NCBI RefSeq assembly: GCF_902497875.1
Contig: NZ_CABVHY010000008.1
Location: 1 to 64,000, forward strand
Reading direction: 5' to 3'
Length of the DNA stretch: 64,000 bases
Origin: Pseudomonas fluorescens
GTDB lineage: Bacteria; Pseudomonadota; Gammaproteobacteria; Pseudomonadales; Pseudomonadaceae
Positions 52,124 through 60,757 of the stretch are shown one piece after another. The number at the start of each line of letters is the position of its first letter. Positions within the stretch are counted from its first letter, which is position 1. Made by a program: the position numbers and the translations under genes. The notes beneath the pieces were generated by a model, which worked only from the letters and a program-made list of their open reading frames with translations, was not told where the DNA came from and made no database searches.

Positions 52124-52278
52124 AAGTTTTGCGCACACCTGTTATCACAAGGCTGAATCGTGCGGCGTAGGATCTGCGAGGCCCCCTAGTTCGCAGCTGC
52201 GATGTTGGCGATATTACACTCACCGAACTGCTCTGGTTTATGTCGAGGTACTGTGCATCTCTCTCTTGCTTTGAGCCC

Positions 52279-52304
52279 AAAAAAAGGCGCCACAAGGGCG
52301 CCCT
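52279..52304 (-). terminator. Rho-independent terminator of the minus-strand catabolic cluster
   Basis: Read on the minus strand: AGGGCGCC-CTTGT-GGCGCC then seven T. It is 69 bases past the stop of the Tsx-like gene, the last gene of the cluster. Confidence 0.82.
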
Positions 52305-52372
52305 AAACCGCCACCAAACCAAAGGAGAAACAAGGTGGCGGGTGTAATCTGGTCAGCAGATGTCTTTCAAGT

Positions 52373-53230
52373 TCAGAAGTGCCACTCCAGGTGCACAGTC
52401 GGCGCATAGGTGTTGGCGCCGGGTTTGTTGATCGCACCGTACTTGTGCTTCCAGTATTCGTAGCCCGGCCCGATCAGCAGCTTGTTCTTGCTACCGAAGG
52501 TCATTTGCCCGACGTCGACCATCAGCGAGGCGCGAATCAGACTTTCCTCGCCGGTGTCCTGCTTGAAGTAATCCTTGCCCTTCTCTGTCTTGTAGCTGGC
52601 AAATCCCTGGAACTTGAGCGGTACGCTGCCCACCTGGAACGGGAAGCCCCAGACCATGTGGAGCACATAATAGGGATCGAACTGGATGTTCTCGGTCTGG
52701 CAGGCGTTCAGCCCGCAGTGGTTCCATTCCATGGCGTAAAGCAGGCTGATATCGAGGTAACCGGGCACGTCGAACTTGAGCGTGGGGCCCACTACCAGCA
52801 TGCGTTTGCGGGTGGCGAATTCGGTGTTCTTGTAATTGAGTTCGACTCCGCTGCTTAGCGCGACCTCCTTGACCGGACCGAAGGCCAGTGAACGGTCGAA
52901 GACCTTGCTCAGAAATAGCTGATGGCGATAGACCATGTAGGCCTCGGTCGCGCCGGAATTGCTGTCCTTCTTCGGGTCGTTGCCGTCGGACTTGAGGACA
53001 TCCAGATTGAAGAAGTTCGAGCCAGACGTGTTGCCGCTGACATGGCCAAGCTGGTAGATCTCCTTCTGAACCTTGCCGCGAATACTCGGCTCGGTGAAGT
53101 CCGTACCGTAGCGAAACCCGATGAAAGTATCGCTCCAGTCCGTCGCGTGCGCGTTAGTTGAAGCCAGGCTTAAAGCGCCCGCAGCCAGAAGTGCCTTGCA
53201 ATACGATTTTTGTAATTGTTGTACGTACAT
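52373..53230 (-). CDS. Tsx-like (nucleoside-channel family) outer-membrane protein
   Basis: A 285-residue protein with a signal peptide (ALLAAGALSLASTNAHA). The mature start TDWSDTFIGFRYGTDFTEP, and repeated amphipathic beta strands (GYLDISLLYAMEWNHCG, PVPLKFQGFASYKTEKG-type), ending in VHLEWHF with terminal Phe, fit the 12-strand Tsx-type channel family. It probably brings the substrate of the cluster into the periplasm (inference). Last gene of the minus-strand cluster. Confidence 0.82.
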   Translation of the reverse strand: MYVQQLQKSYCKALLAAGALSLASTNAHATDWSDTFIGFRYGTDFTEPSIRGKVQKEIYQLGHVSGNTSGSNFFNLDVLKSDGNDPKKDSNSGATEAYMVYRHQLFLSKVFDRSLAFGPVKEVALSSGVELNYKNTEFATRKRMLVVGPTLKFDVPGYLDISLLYAMEWNHCGLNACQTENIQFDPYYVLHMVWGFPFQVGSVPLKFQGFASYKTEKGKDYFKQDTGEESLIRASLMVDVGQMTFGSKNKLLIGPGYEYWKHKYGAINKPGANTYAPTVHLEWHF

Positions 53231-53412
53231 AGGTCCGATTCCGATAATCAGCAGTTCAATGGTGGTTTATAAGGCTATTCAACGTTGTAACCATTGGCGG
53301 TTCGTGGCATGAGTGCGCCTTGCCCGGCACGTCAGGACGGCAGGAATCATGCTGTCAATGTTGTCTTTACTTGCTGTACTTATTTATGACTGTCGATAGA
53401 TTGCCGTTGTTT

Positions 53413-53796
53413 TTACAGTGTCGAATAGCGGGTGGACTGCCAGGCAATCATTTGCCATCCGGCGTCACTCTTTCTCCAGACACTGATATAGCGGGAGTTC
53501 AATAAAACCGGCTCATCGCGAATAATGACATCCATGTCGATCAACCCGGTGATGACGGCGCAATCCCCTTCGATACGAAAAACCTCTTGCTGGCTTTCAA
53601 GGTGTCGGTAAATCCAGATACCGGCACGCATTCCTTGCAGATAGCTGCTCTTGCTATCGCTCTTGCCATCCGAGTGACTGTAGGAAAGATCATCGCTGTA
53701 AATACTTTCCAGGAACTTCATATCCTGATCCATCATCGCCCGGCGACGGCGGGCTTCCAGCGCTTGAATGTGTTGTATTGCTAATTGATCCGACAT
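53413..53796 (-). CDS. NTF2/SnoaL-like small protein
   Basis: A 127-residue protein. LEARRRRAMMDQDMKFLESIYSDDLSYSHSDG is the typical start of the DUF4440/SnoaL fold, and RYISVWRKSDAGWQMIAWQSTRY the typical end. Members are small enzymes or binding proteins. It lies in the catabolic cluster between the MFS gene and the Tsx-like gene, so it may act on a pathway intermediate. Confidence 0.85.
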   Translation of the reverse strand: MSDQLAIQHIQALEARRRRAMMDQDMKFLESIYSDDLSYSHSDGKSDSKSSYLQGMRAGIWIYRHLESQQEVFRIEGDCAVITGLIDMDVIIRDEPVLLNSRYISVWRKSDAGWQMIAWQSTRYSTL

Positions 53797-53834
53797 GTAG
53801 TGAATCTCCAGGCAGGCCAGGTTATTGGCACGTA

Positions 53835-55076
53835 TTATGAGTGAGGGGTTTCCAGCGGCACGCTTCCCGGAATACTTGCCCGGGGAATTTCGGCATGGGG
53901 CATAAAGAACATGGTGAACGTTGCCAGCGCAAAGAAGCCGGCGCAGACCAGAAGCCCCAGTGCCAGGCTGTAGCTGGTTGCGATGCCACTCAACAGCAAC
54001 GGGGCAAAGGCGGCCAACCCACGGCCGAAGTTGAAACAGAAGCCGGCGCCGATGGTGCGCACCCGGGTGGGATAAAGGGCACTGAAGTAAGAGGCGAACA
54101 GGCTGGCGAAGGCATAGAAGAAGGCATAGATCGGCCCCAGCCAGAACAAGATGGCGTTCTGCTCCGTGAGCGCGTAGATCGAGAGCATGACCGCGCTGCC
54201 CAGCAGAGAGAGCAGCGTCGCATTTCTTTTGCCAATGTGGTCCGCAATCAGGCCGAAGGCGTTGATGCCGATAAAGGCGCCAATATTAAGGATCGCCATG
54301 AAGTTGGCCATCATGCCGATGTTCAATCCCCGCTCTTGCACCAGGTAAGTCGGTAACCAGGTACTCGCGCCCCAGAAGCCGATGACCGCGCAACTGGCTG
54401 CCACGGTGCCCAGCAATGTCAGCCGGCGAAGTTCCGGAGAAAAGATCTCCCTGACTGATACATTCACATGTAACTCAGGGTTGGCAATGCTCTTCGCTCT
54501 TTGTTCTTTCCATTCCCGGGATTCGGGAACAAAGAAAAAGATATAAGCCACCGGAATCAGGGTGGAAATACCAGCCACCATAAACAGCATCTTCCAGTCG
54601 GGGAGGAAGTTCGCCGCCGCCAATGCCGCGATGGTGGCGCCGACCGGAAAGGAACTGAGCACAAAACCGGTAGCCCGTGCGCGCTGATGAGCAGGCCAGG
54701 TTTCGGTTACATAAGCCGAGACAATCCCCCAGACACCTCCCAGCCCCAATCCGGAGAGGAATCGAAGGAGCAGGAGCAAGGCCCAATTATGCGTTGTGGC
54801 AACCAGAGTGGTCAGCACCCCGAAGACAATCAGCGATATGAGCAGGGCTTTGCGTCGGCCGAAGTTATCGGAATACCAGCCGGTGGTAATGCTACTGAAA
54901 CCAATGCCCAACAATGTTGCCGAGGCGAGCATGCCGGCTTCATTGAACGTCAAACCCAGATCCTGGCGGATAACCGGTAGTGCAATGGTGAGCAGGATGA
55001 TCTCCATGGCATCAAACAGATAAGCCAGAAAACCGCCGACAAGCACGTGCCATTTGGAAATCGATTTATGTCGCAT
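53835..55076 (-). CDS. MFS transporter (aromatic acid/sugar-type)
   Basis: A 413-residue 12-helix transporter. GWYSDNFGRRKALL is the MFS loop 2-3 motif and DHIGKRNATLL the matching loop 8-9 motif. LRFLSGLGLGGVWGIVSAYV is helix 4. It resembles the AAHS/MhpT-type proton symporters for aromatic or organic acids. AGGAG six bases upstream fixes the start at 55076. It is the likely inner-membrane uptake step for the cluster. Confidence 0.9.
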   Translation of the reverse strand: MRHKSISKWHVLVGGFLAYLFDAMEIILLTIALPVIRQDLGLTFNEAGMLASATLLGIGFSSITTGWYSDNFGRRKALLISLIVFGVLTTLVATTHNWALLLLLRFLSGLGLGGVWGIVSAYVTETWPAHQRARATGFVLSSFPVGATIAALAAANFLPDWKMLFMVAGISTLIPVAYIFFFVPESREWKEQRAKSIANPELHVNVSVREIFSPELRRLTLLGTVAASCAVIGFWGASTWLPTYLVQERGLNIGMMANFMAILNIGAFIGINAFGLIADHIGKRNATLLSLLGSAVMLSIYALTEQNAILFWLGPIYAFFYAFASLFASYFSALYPTRVRTIGAGFCFNFGRGLAAFAPLLLSGIATSYSLALGLLVCAGFFALATFTMFFMPHAEIPRASIPGSVPLETPHS

Positions 55077-55184
55077 AGTGTTCTCCTTTTTCTTGTTGTT
55101 TTGCCAACCCGATATCGAGCGCAATGAGTGACTGCACTCAATCAATCAGGCTGAGGATTTACTCGGGTAGAGCCGGGTGGATAT

Positions 55185-55808
55185 TTACAACAATGCGCAG
55201 ACCTCTTCGAAGCCCAGGCGCGGGCTGCGCGGGAACAGCTTGGCGGGGTCGCCATAACCGAGGTTGCAGAGGAAGTTCGACTTGATCTGCATGCCTGGAA
55301 AAGCACCCGCTCGGCCGGCATCGGTGGCGAAGAACTCGCTGTCGATCAAATCATGGTTGAACCCGGACATCGGCCCGCAGTCCAGCCCCAGGGCGCGCGC
55401 CGCGAGGATGAAGTAGCCGCCCTGCATCGAACTGTTGCGCAGTGCGGTGGACTCGATCAGCTCGGGCTGCCCGGCGAACCAGTCGCGCACCCCTGGGTTG
55501 TGTGGAAACAGCTTGGGCAGCTGCTCGTGGAAGCCTGTGTCGTAGCCGATGATGGCGGTCACCGGTGCACTCAGCGTCTTCTCCACGTTGCCAGCGCTCA
55601 ATGCCGGCAGCAACCGCTGCCTGGCCTCGGCGCTGCGCACAAACACGATGCGTGCCGGGCAGCTGTTGGCGCTGGTCGGCCCCCAGCGCAGCAGGTCGTA
55701 TAGTTTCCTGAGGGTGTCATCGCTCACCGGTTGGTCGCGCCAGCCGTTCTGGCTGCGGGCCTCGCGAAACAGCAGGTCGAGCCCCTGCTCGGTCATTGCT
55801 TCGTTCAT
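55185..55808 (-). CDS. Nitroreductase-family FMN enzyme (RutE-like)
   Basis: A 207-residue protein. [24 protein letters not shown] is the FMN-phosphate segment, [21 protein letters not shown] the second flavin segment, and [20 protein letters not shown] the C-terminal block, all as in RutE/HadB-type malonic semialdehyde reductases. The length fits. AGGAG seven bases upstream supports the start. In this cluster it could reduce an aldehyde, quinone or nitro intermediate. Confidence 0.9.
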   Translation of the reverse strand: MNEAMTEQGLDLLFREARSQNGWRDQPVSDDTLRKLYDLLRWGPTSANSCPARIVFVRSAEARQRLLPALSAGNVEKTLSAPVTAIIGYDTGFHEQLPKLFPHNPGVRDWFAGQPELIESTALRNSSMQGGYFILAARALGLDCGPMSGFNHDLIDSEFFATDAGRAGAFPGMQIKSNFLCNLGYGDPAKLFPRSPRLGFEEVCALL

Positions 55809-55831
55809 GGCGTATCTCCTGTCGGGATTTA

Positions 55832-56827
55832 TCAGCTGCGCCGCTGGCGGGACACGGTAGACCGGGGGGCAGTCTGTTCGGCTTCGCATTTACCACCGAG
55901 GAAATACTCCACCGACATCGGCGGGCCCCACTGATAGAGGCTGTCGTCGCAAGCCTGGGTGTAGCCCGATGGCGAGTCCTGGTTGAACAGGTCACCGTCG
56001 GTGAAGTGCTCGATAAGGTTGCCGGACGGGTCGCTCCAGTAATCGAAGATCTGGCTCCCCAGCACATGGCGCCCGACCCCCCAGAATGGCGACCAGCCTT
56101 GCCTGGTCATCCATGCGTGGCCCAGACACTGCGCGTCGAAGTCTTGCACCTCGAAGGAGACGTGATGGACGAAGTCCTTCTCTGCCTGGAACAGGGCGAT
56201 GGTGTGGTGGTCAGTCCACTCGCAGCCGCGATTGAGCCGCATGAAGGCTGCCGTCGGGCAATCCTGGTTACTTCCCTCGACCACCAGATCGGAAGGCAGC
56301 ATGCCGAGTGTCCGTTGGTACCAGTCTATTTGTACGGCCATGTCCTGCACGCCAATGGCCGCATGGCCGAGACGCAGCACCTGCGCAGCGCCTTTGTCGG
56401 GCCGTTGCACATCGCCGAAGCGCTGTTTCTGTTCGGCCGAGTTGAGGGTCAAAGCGGCGCGCAGCGTCAACGGCTCGACCGGCTCGATGCCATGCACCAG
56501 TTCGACACGTCGCCCGGAGGGGTCATGCAACGCCACGTACTGGCCGCCACCAGGGGCATCCAGCACTTGAACAGGCGAAGCACCGGGCAGATGTGTTGCT
56601 GCCTGCAGGTCCTCGAAGCTCTCGACGGCGAAGGCCATCGCGCCAAAGCTGGCCTGTTCTGCCTGCTCGGCGATGTAGACGTAAGGCCGCGAGCAGGCCC
56701 CACGCAGATAAATCCGTTGTGGAGTGCGGTGGACCACGACCAGACCGAAATCGGTCAGGAAGCGTTCGATCACCTCGAGATCGGGGTGACGATAGACCAC
56801 GTGGTTGATGTCTTTGATCTGCAGCAC
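55832..56827 (-). CDS. Extradiol-dioxygenase-like VOC protein, two-domain
   Basis: A 331-residue protein from GTG at 56827, with AGGAGG seven bases upstream. Two VOC repeats: [22 protein letters not shown] starts the first, [20 protein letters not shown] the second. The expected type I extradiol iron ligands are visible in the second repeat: His in RLGHAAIG, His in [11 protein letters not shown] and Glu in [11 protein letters not shown]. This suggests ring cleavage of a catechol-like compound by iron(II). The substrate is unknown. It is followed by the nitroreductase gene after 23 bases. Confidence 0.88.
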   Translation of the reverse strand: MLQIKDINHVVYRHPDLEVIERFLTDFGLVVVHRTPQRIYLRGACSRPYVYIAEQAEQASFGAMAFAVESFEDLQAATHLPGASPVQVLDAPGGGQYVALHDPSGRRVELVHGIEPVEPLTLRAALTLNSAEQKQRFGDVQRPDKGAAQVLRLGHAAIGVQDMAVQIDWYQRTLGMLPSDLVVEGSNQDCPTAAFMRLNRGCEWTDHHTIALFQAEKDFVHHVSFEVQDFDAQCLGHAWMTRQGWSPFWGVGRHVLGSQIFDYWSDPSGNLIEHFTDGDLFNQDSPSGYTQACDDSLYQWGPPMSVEYFLGGKCEAEQTAPRSTVSRQRRS

Positions 56828-56980
56828 GATAGTTCCTCCTGCGCGCCCAGAGTGGTGCCTCTGTGCGCGGGCCTTGAGCAAAGGTCTGGACCGTTCGGTC
56901 CGGCCTGTGCAGTTCCGCTGTCACGGCGTTCAATCGATGGAGAGATGCGCTGGCCGATCTCGGGGCAGCCGAGCCCGCGA

Positions 56981-57023
56981 ACTGAAAATCGGTTCGGTGG
57001 TACGGCCACTACTGAAAATCGGT
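56981..57023. repeat. Direct repeat ACTGAAAATCGGT, two copies 30 bp apart
   Basis: Identical 13-base copies at 56981-56993 and 57011-57023 within the 271-base gap between the FAH and dioxygenase genes. The gap is unusually long for an operon. The repeats may be a regulator site for an internal promoter, or a duplication scar. Nothing else is seen in the gap. Confidence 0.5.
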
Positions 57024-57098
57024 GAGCCCGCAGCCAGTCGCCAGGGCGATTGGTTCGGTTATCCCGCTATCTCGACAATAAAAGACTGGTGCCCGGTT

Positions 57099-57965
57099 TC
57101 AGGCCGGCGGAGTTTCGTCGGCGATCGGGTTGCTCAGCGTGCCGAGCCCTGCAATCTCCACGGTGCAAAGATCGCCCGGCTTCATGAACAGTGGCGGACG
57201 GCGCGCCCAGCCAATGCCTGCGGGAGTGCCGGTAACGATGACATCGCCCGGTTCCAGGGTTACCGCTTCGCTGAGAATGCTGATCAGGTCGACGACGCTG
57301 AAGATCATGTCGCCGGTGTTGCCCTGCTGGACGATCGTGCCGTTGAGCCGAGTAACCAGGTTCAGCCCTTTGGCGCCCGGAGGCAGTTCATCGGCACTGA
57401 CGAAGGTCGGACCAAAGGCCCCGGTGGCGTCGAAGTTCTTGCCAATCGTCCACTGCGGCGACTTGAACTGGTAATCGCGGATCGAGGCCTCATTGAAGAT
57501 GGCGTAACCGGCGACATGGTCCAGGGCTCGTTCTTTTGAGATGTGGCGACCACCGGTGCCGATGATCACCGCCAGCTCACCCTCGAAGTCCAATTGCTCG
57601 GAGACGCGAGGCCGGATGATGGCTTGACCATGACCAATCAGGGTCGAGGCGAAACGCGGAAAAAAGGTCGGATAGGACGGCTGCTCATAAGGGCTTTCCC
57701 TGGTGTGATCGGCATAGTTCAAACCTACGCAGACGATCTTCCCCGGGCGCTCGAGCGGCGGCAGGTATTGGATCCTGGACTGATCGAGCTGCCGTGCCTC
57801 GCTCAATCGGCTATGAGCTGCGTGCAGCGCGTCGGTACCTGCGTTCAGCAGAGACTGAAGCGAGCCCGGGTAGCCAGCTTCGTTTTCGTTCAGCCCGCGC
57901 AAGATACCCGCTTGCTCGATAGCGAGCCCCTTGTAGGAGCCTTCGACAAAATGCACGAAACGCAT
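57099..57965 (-). CDS. Fumarylacetoacetate hydrolase-family protein
   Basis: A 288-residue protein. KIVCVGLNYADHTRES opens the catalytic domain. LDFEGELAVIIG carries the metal-binding acidic residues, GYAIFNEASIRDYQ the next acidic segment, and GDVIVTGTPAGIGW the typical loop. Family members cleave C-C bonds in acylpyruvates, or hydrate or decarboxylate ring-fission products. It is the first gene of the minus-strand cluster, divergent from the TetR gene. AGAGGG about eight bases upstream supports the start. Confidence 0.93.
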   Translation of the reverse strand: MRFVHFVEGSYKGLAIEQAGILRGLNENEAGYPGSLQSLLNAGTDALHAAHSRLSEARQLDQSRIQYLPPLERPGKIVCVGLNYADHTRESPYEQPSYPTFFPRFASTLIGHGQAIIRPRVSEQLDFEGELAVIIGTGGRHISKERALDHVAGYAIFNEASIRDYQFKSPQWTIGKNFDATGAFGPTFVSADELPPGAKGLNLVTRLNGTIVQQGNTGDMIFSVVDLISILSEAVTLEPGDVIVTGTPAGIGWARRPPLFMKPGDLCTVEIAGLGTLSNPIADETPPA

Positions 57966-58002
57966 GGTGAGTCCCTCTATTGTTTTTGTGATTTCTCATA
58001 AG

Positions 58003-58023
58003 GGTACGGTACCGTACCGTACC
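58003..58023. promoter_or_regulatory. Palindromic operator candidate for the divergent TetR regulator
   Basis: GGTACGGTACCGTACC at 58003-58018 is a perfect 16-base palindrome, extended by CGTACC to 58023. A related CCCGTACCGTACA lies at 58155-58167, close to the TetR start. The first site lies 38 bases before the FAH gene start. Two sites in a divergent promoter region fit autoregulation plus control of the catabolic cluster. Confidence 0.7.
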
Positions 58024-58188
58024 ATTAAGCGAAATGTGAACCAAAACCAAAAGGTCGTCAAGAGTGTTCAAAAGTATTTATCGTCTCGTCTAGAGGTACT
58101 GTGCAGCCCTTTCACGCTGGAAGGCATATCCAGAGCCGGTTACGCTATAACCATCCCGTACCGTACATTTCAGGAATACCCCAGCCAC

Positions 58189-58803
58189 ATGGAAACCCCC
58201 CGGCAAGCCGCAAAGCGTCAACACATGCTCAAGGTCGCGACCGAAATGTTCCTCGCGCAGGGCTACTCCGGCGTCAGCGTGGACGGGATAGTTGCGCAGA
58301 TTGGCGGTTCCAAGCGGACGATCTACAGCTACTTCGGCGACAAGGAAGGACTGTTCGCTGCAATTATTACGCAGCTCTGCGCAGAGAACGTCAGTCCGCT
58401 CATGCATATGGATCTCAAGCGCAAGCCCTTGCACGAAGCCTTGTCGACCATCGCTCAGATCTTCCTGGAGGTGGTGCTCTCCCCGCGCACCATCGCACTG
58501 CACCGCCTGATCGTTGCCGAAGCGCCCCGCGCGCCCGAGGCCGCCCGGTCGTTCTTCGAGGCAGCACCGGCAACGGCTTACAACTGTTTGGCCGAGTACC
58601 TCACCTGGGCCGATGGCGCCGGACTGGTCGCGCCGGGAAATGCCCATACCCGCGCGGTGATTTTCCTCGATGCGCTGACCGGCGATATGCAGTTGCGCTG
58701 CCTGCTCGGGTTACGGGAGTTTCCTTCGCAAGTGGAACGCCAGCATCACATCTCAGAGGCCATAGCCATCTTCATCAAAGGCTTGTCGCCCAGCGACAAA
58801 TAG
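58189..58803 (+). CDS. TetR-family regulator of the catabolic cluster
   Basis: A 204-residue protein. The helix-turn-helix is ATEMFLAQGYSGVSVDGIVAQIGGSKRTIYSYFGDKEGLFAAII. The C-terminal part (FLEVVLSPRTIALHRLIVAEA) is of the AefR/TetR_C-type. ATG at 58189 begins METPRQAAKR; the frame is open further upstream through the operator region, which cannot be coding. Divergent from the FAH gene and so the likely repressor of 52373-57965. Confidence 0.9.
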   Translation: METPRQAAKRQHMLKVATEMFLAQGYSGVSVDGIVAQIGGSKRTIYSYFGDKEGLFAAIITQLCAENVSPLMHMDLKRKPLHEALSTIAQIFLEVVLSPRTIALHRLIVAEAPRAPEAARSFFEAAPATAYNCLAEYLTWADGAGLVAPGNAHTRAVIFLDALTGDMQLRCLLGLREFPSQVERQHHISEAIAIFIKGLSPSDK

Positions 58804-58812
58804 ACCAAGGGC

Positions 58813-58970
58813 AAGATCAAAAGATCGCAGCCTGCGGCAGCTCCTACGCAGGGTGGCGTAGACCAAGGAGTTCACGGGTGTACTCGGGCGGCGTAGCCTG
58901 CGATCTTTTAGCGGTTCTGGAGAGTGCCCGAAGCAAGATCAAAAGATCGCAGCCTGCGGCAGCTCCTACA
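58813..58970. repeat. REP element cluster
   Basis: REP cores at about 58813-58848 and 58940-58970, both in reverse orientation, with a truncated forward copy (GTAGCCTGCGATCTTTT) near 58894-58911. Both full copies share the lead-in AAGATCAAAAGATCGCAGCC. Confidence 0.8.
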
Positions 58971-59099
58971 CAGAAAATCGCGTGCGCCAGAAAACAGGCC
59001 GGCTGTCAGGCCGCCTCGCTTTTGCCGTTGCTTTGGCTTTTGATCTTGATCTACCCGCCCCTTCGGCAGGCTGAGTGGAGGCGTTCATCAGGGGGTGGG

Positions 59100-59240
59100 C
59101 GCGTTGGTTTCAGCACCGTCTCCGTCGCCGTGGTACCGGCTCTGAGCCGCCCCTTGCCGGCATAGTCAGGGTCGATCTGAATCCGTACCGGCACCCGTTG
59201 CGCCAGTTTGACCTGGCTGGGGTTGATGTTGGCCAATAAC
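59100..59240 (-). pseudogene. C-terminal remnant of an EmrA/HlyD-type membrane-fusion protein
   Basis: The minus-strand frame reads INPSQVKLAQRVPVRIQIDP and then GRLRAGTTATETVL, the usual end of HlyD/EmrA-type adaptors (V-x-R-x-P-V-R-I, then L-x-x-G). There is no upstream part of the gene. I take it as a decayed fragment. Confidence 0.45.
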
Positions 59241-59357
59241 CGCCTGCCCGGCGAGGTGCGCACCATCGAACGCGAAGTTCTGGCGGCGCTGGGGCAAACG
59301 AACCTGCCGGCGGCACTGGAACCGCTTGATTACGTGCTGAGCTTAGTCCGGGTTTGA
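59226..59357 (+). pseudogene. Possible C-terminal remnant of an aromatic-acid exporter (FUSC-type)
   Basis: The plus-strand frame reads NNRLPGEVRTIEREVLAALG and then LPAALEPLDYVLSLV before a stop, similar in style to the cytoplasmic end of FUSC-type exporter subunits. It overlaps the HlyD-type remnant on the other strand, suggesting a rearranged exporter locus. Low certainty. Confidence 0.3.
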
Positions 59358-59420
59358 CTCCCGGCCCCTGCTGACCGAAGCTGACGCTTTTGCAAAAGCT
59401 CGCCAGCCCCGGATTACCGC

Positions 59421-60476
59421 ATGTCCAAGCCTCGCCGCTACCTGCTCATCAGCCTGCTTATCCTGTTTGCCTTCGGTATCGCCTGGTTTTCCCTGCGTAG
59501 CACTGCACCCGAGGTTTCCCCTGCGCTCAAGCATGGCTACAACAAAGCGCTGGTGCAGGCCCGTAACGGCCAGCCGGGCGCGGCGCGGATGCTCTATCAG
59601 CAATTGGCTCGTTCGGACCTCTCGGACAGCCGACGAGTCACGCTGCATGCCGAACTGCCCAACTACCCTAGCCCGCAAGCCTTGAAACTGGCCGGCGCCG
59701 ACCTCCTCAGCCCCTCGGTTGCAGTCCGTCAGGCGGCGATACAAAGCATTGTCGGGCTGGTTCCCGGCGGGCCGCGAAGCCTGTTGCTCGGGCCGTTGCT
59801 CGACGACCGCGATCAGCGCGTGCGCTTTGCCGCCGCCGCTGCGCTACTGGGGCTTTCGCCAGACGACCTGGGCTTGTATTTCGGCCCTTTGCAACAGGTG
59901 CTCGATGAGTATGAGGCGGTGCTCAAGACCCGGCCCGAGAGTGTCGAGGCGCAGTACCAACTGGCCCGCCTGCACCTGCACAACGGCGAATTGAAGGAGG
60001 CGCAATTGGCGCTGGAACAGGTGCTGCGCCTGGAGCCGGACAATCTTCGCGCCGTGGTGCTGCAGGTCGAGGTGCTGGACAAGCAAGGTCAGGGTGAAGC
60101 GGCCCGGCAATTGCTCGCCAAACAGCTGCAGGCCCAATCCGGGTCGGCGTACCTGCAACATGCCCTGGGCCTCTGGCTGTTGCATCACGGGCAAACCGAG
60201 TTCGCCCTGCTGGGCCTGTCCAAGGCAGTGGAACTGGAGCCGGACAACAACGAGTACCGTTATGACCTGGCCACCACCTTGCATGACGAAGATGAACTCG
60301 AGGCCGCACAACGCCAGCTCGAAGAAATCGTTCAACGCCAGCCGGCCAATCGCAAGGCGCGGGTACTGCTGATCAATTACTGGAAAGAATCCGGGCAATT
60401 GCAGAACGTGCAAGTACTGCTGGCGCAACTGGAGCAACAAAACCCGGATGACCCAGCGTTGCAGCAGGGGTTGTAG
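59421..60476 (+). CDS. Membrane-anchored TPR protein with HEAT-like segment
   Basis: A 351-residue protein. One N-terminal membrane helix (YLLISLLILFAFGIAWFSL) is followed by a HEAT-like part (near 95-135: SPSVAVRQAAIQSIVGLVPG and DDRDQRVRFAAAAALLGL) and then TPR repeats from about 165 (EAQYQLARLHLHNGELKEAQLALEQVLRLEPDN and similar). It is probably a periplasm-facing or cytoplasm-facing scaffold. The KaiC-kinase pair starts about 280 bases downstream on the same strand, but REP elements lie between, so a link is only possible. Confidence 0.85.
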   Translation: MSKPRRYLLISLLILFAFGIAWFSLRSTAPEVSPALKHGYNKALVQARNGQPGAARMLYQQLARSDLSDSRRVTLHAELPNYPSPQALKLAGADLLSPSVAVRQAAIQSIVGLVPGGPRSLLLGPLLDDRDQRVRFAAAAALLGLSPDDLGLYFGPLQQVLDEYEAVLKTRPESVEAQYQLARLHLHNGELKEAQLALEQVLRLEPDNLRAVVLQVEVLDKQGQGEAARQLLAKQLQAQSGSAYLQHALGLWLLHHGQTEFALLGLSKAVELEPDNNEYRYDLATTLHDEDELEAAQRQLEEIVQRQPANRKARVLLINYWKESGQLQNVQVLLAQLEQQNPDDPALQQGL

Positions 60477-60512
60477 GCCCAATCCCGCGGTGTGATGGGT
60501 GTACAAAAAACC

Positions 60513-60609
60513 CTGCGGGAGCTGCCGCAGGCTGCGATCTCTTCAGCGGACAATCAGGTGTCCAGACGGACGCAAAGATCAAAAGATCGCAGCCTGCGGC
60601 AGCTCCTAC
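60513..60609. repeat. Pair of inverted REP elements
   Basis: REP cores at 60513-60541 (forward) and 60575-60609 (reverse) in the gap between the TPR gene and kaiC. The remaining gap (60610-60757) shows no clear promoter. Confidence 0.85.
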
Positions 60610-60757
60610 GGGTTTTGCGTACACCCGGTAACCCACGGGTCTCTCAGCCGGCAAATAAAAGGTTGAACCGCCGCTGTGCGCCAAGGTCAAGTGAGAAGGC
60701 AGCGATTTCGGGCTACCCGGCCAGCGGCACGCTTACCCCGGCACATGAGGGCATTTT

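Noticed and set aside
50468..52138. Long open frame on the minus strand across oprN
   Set aside because: Antisense to oprN, runs through the terminator and a REP element, and shows no domain.
58101..59165. Long plus-strand open frame overlapping the TetR gene in another frame
   Set aside because: It runs through REP elements and is Arg/Ser/Ala-rich without domain; the TetR frame is clearly the coding one.
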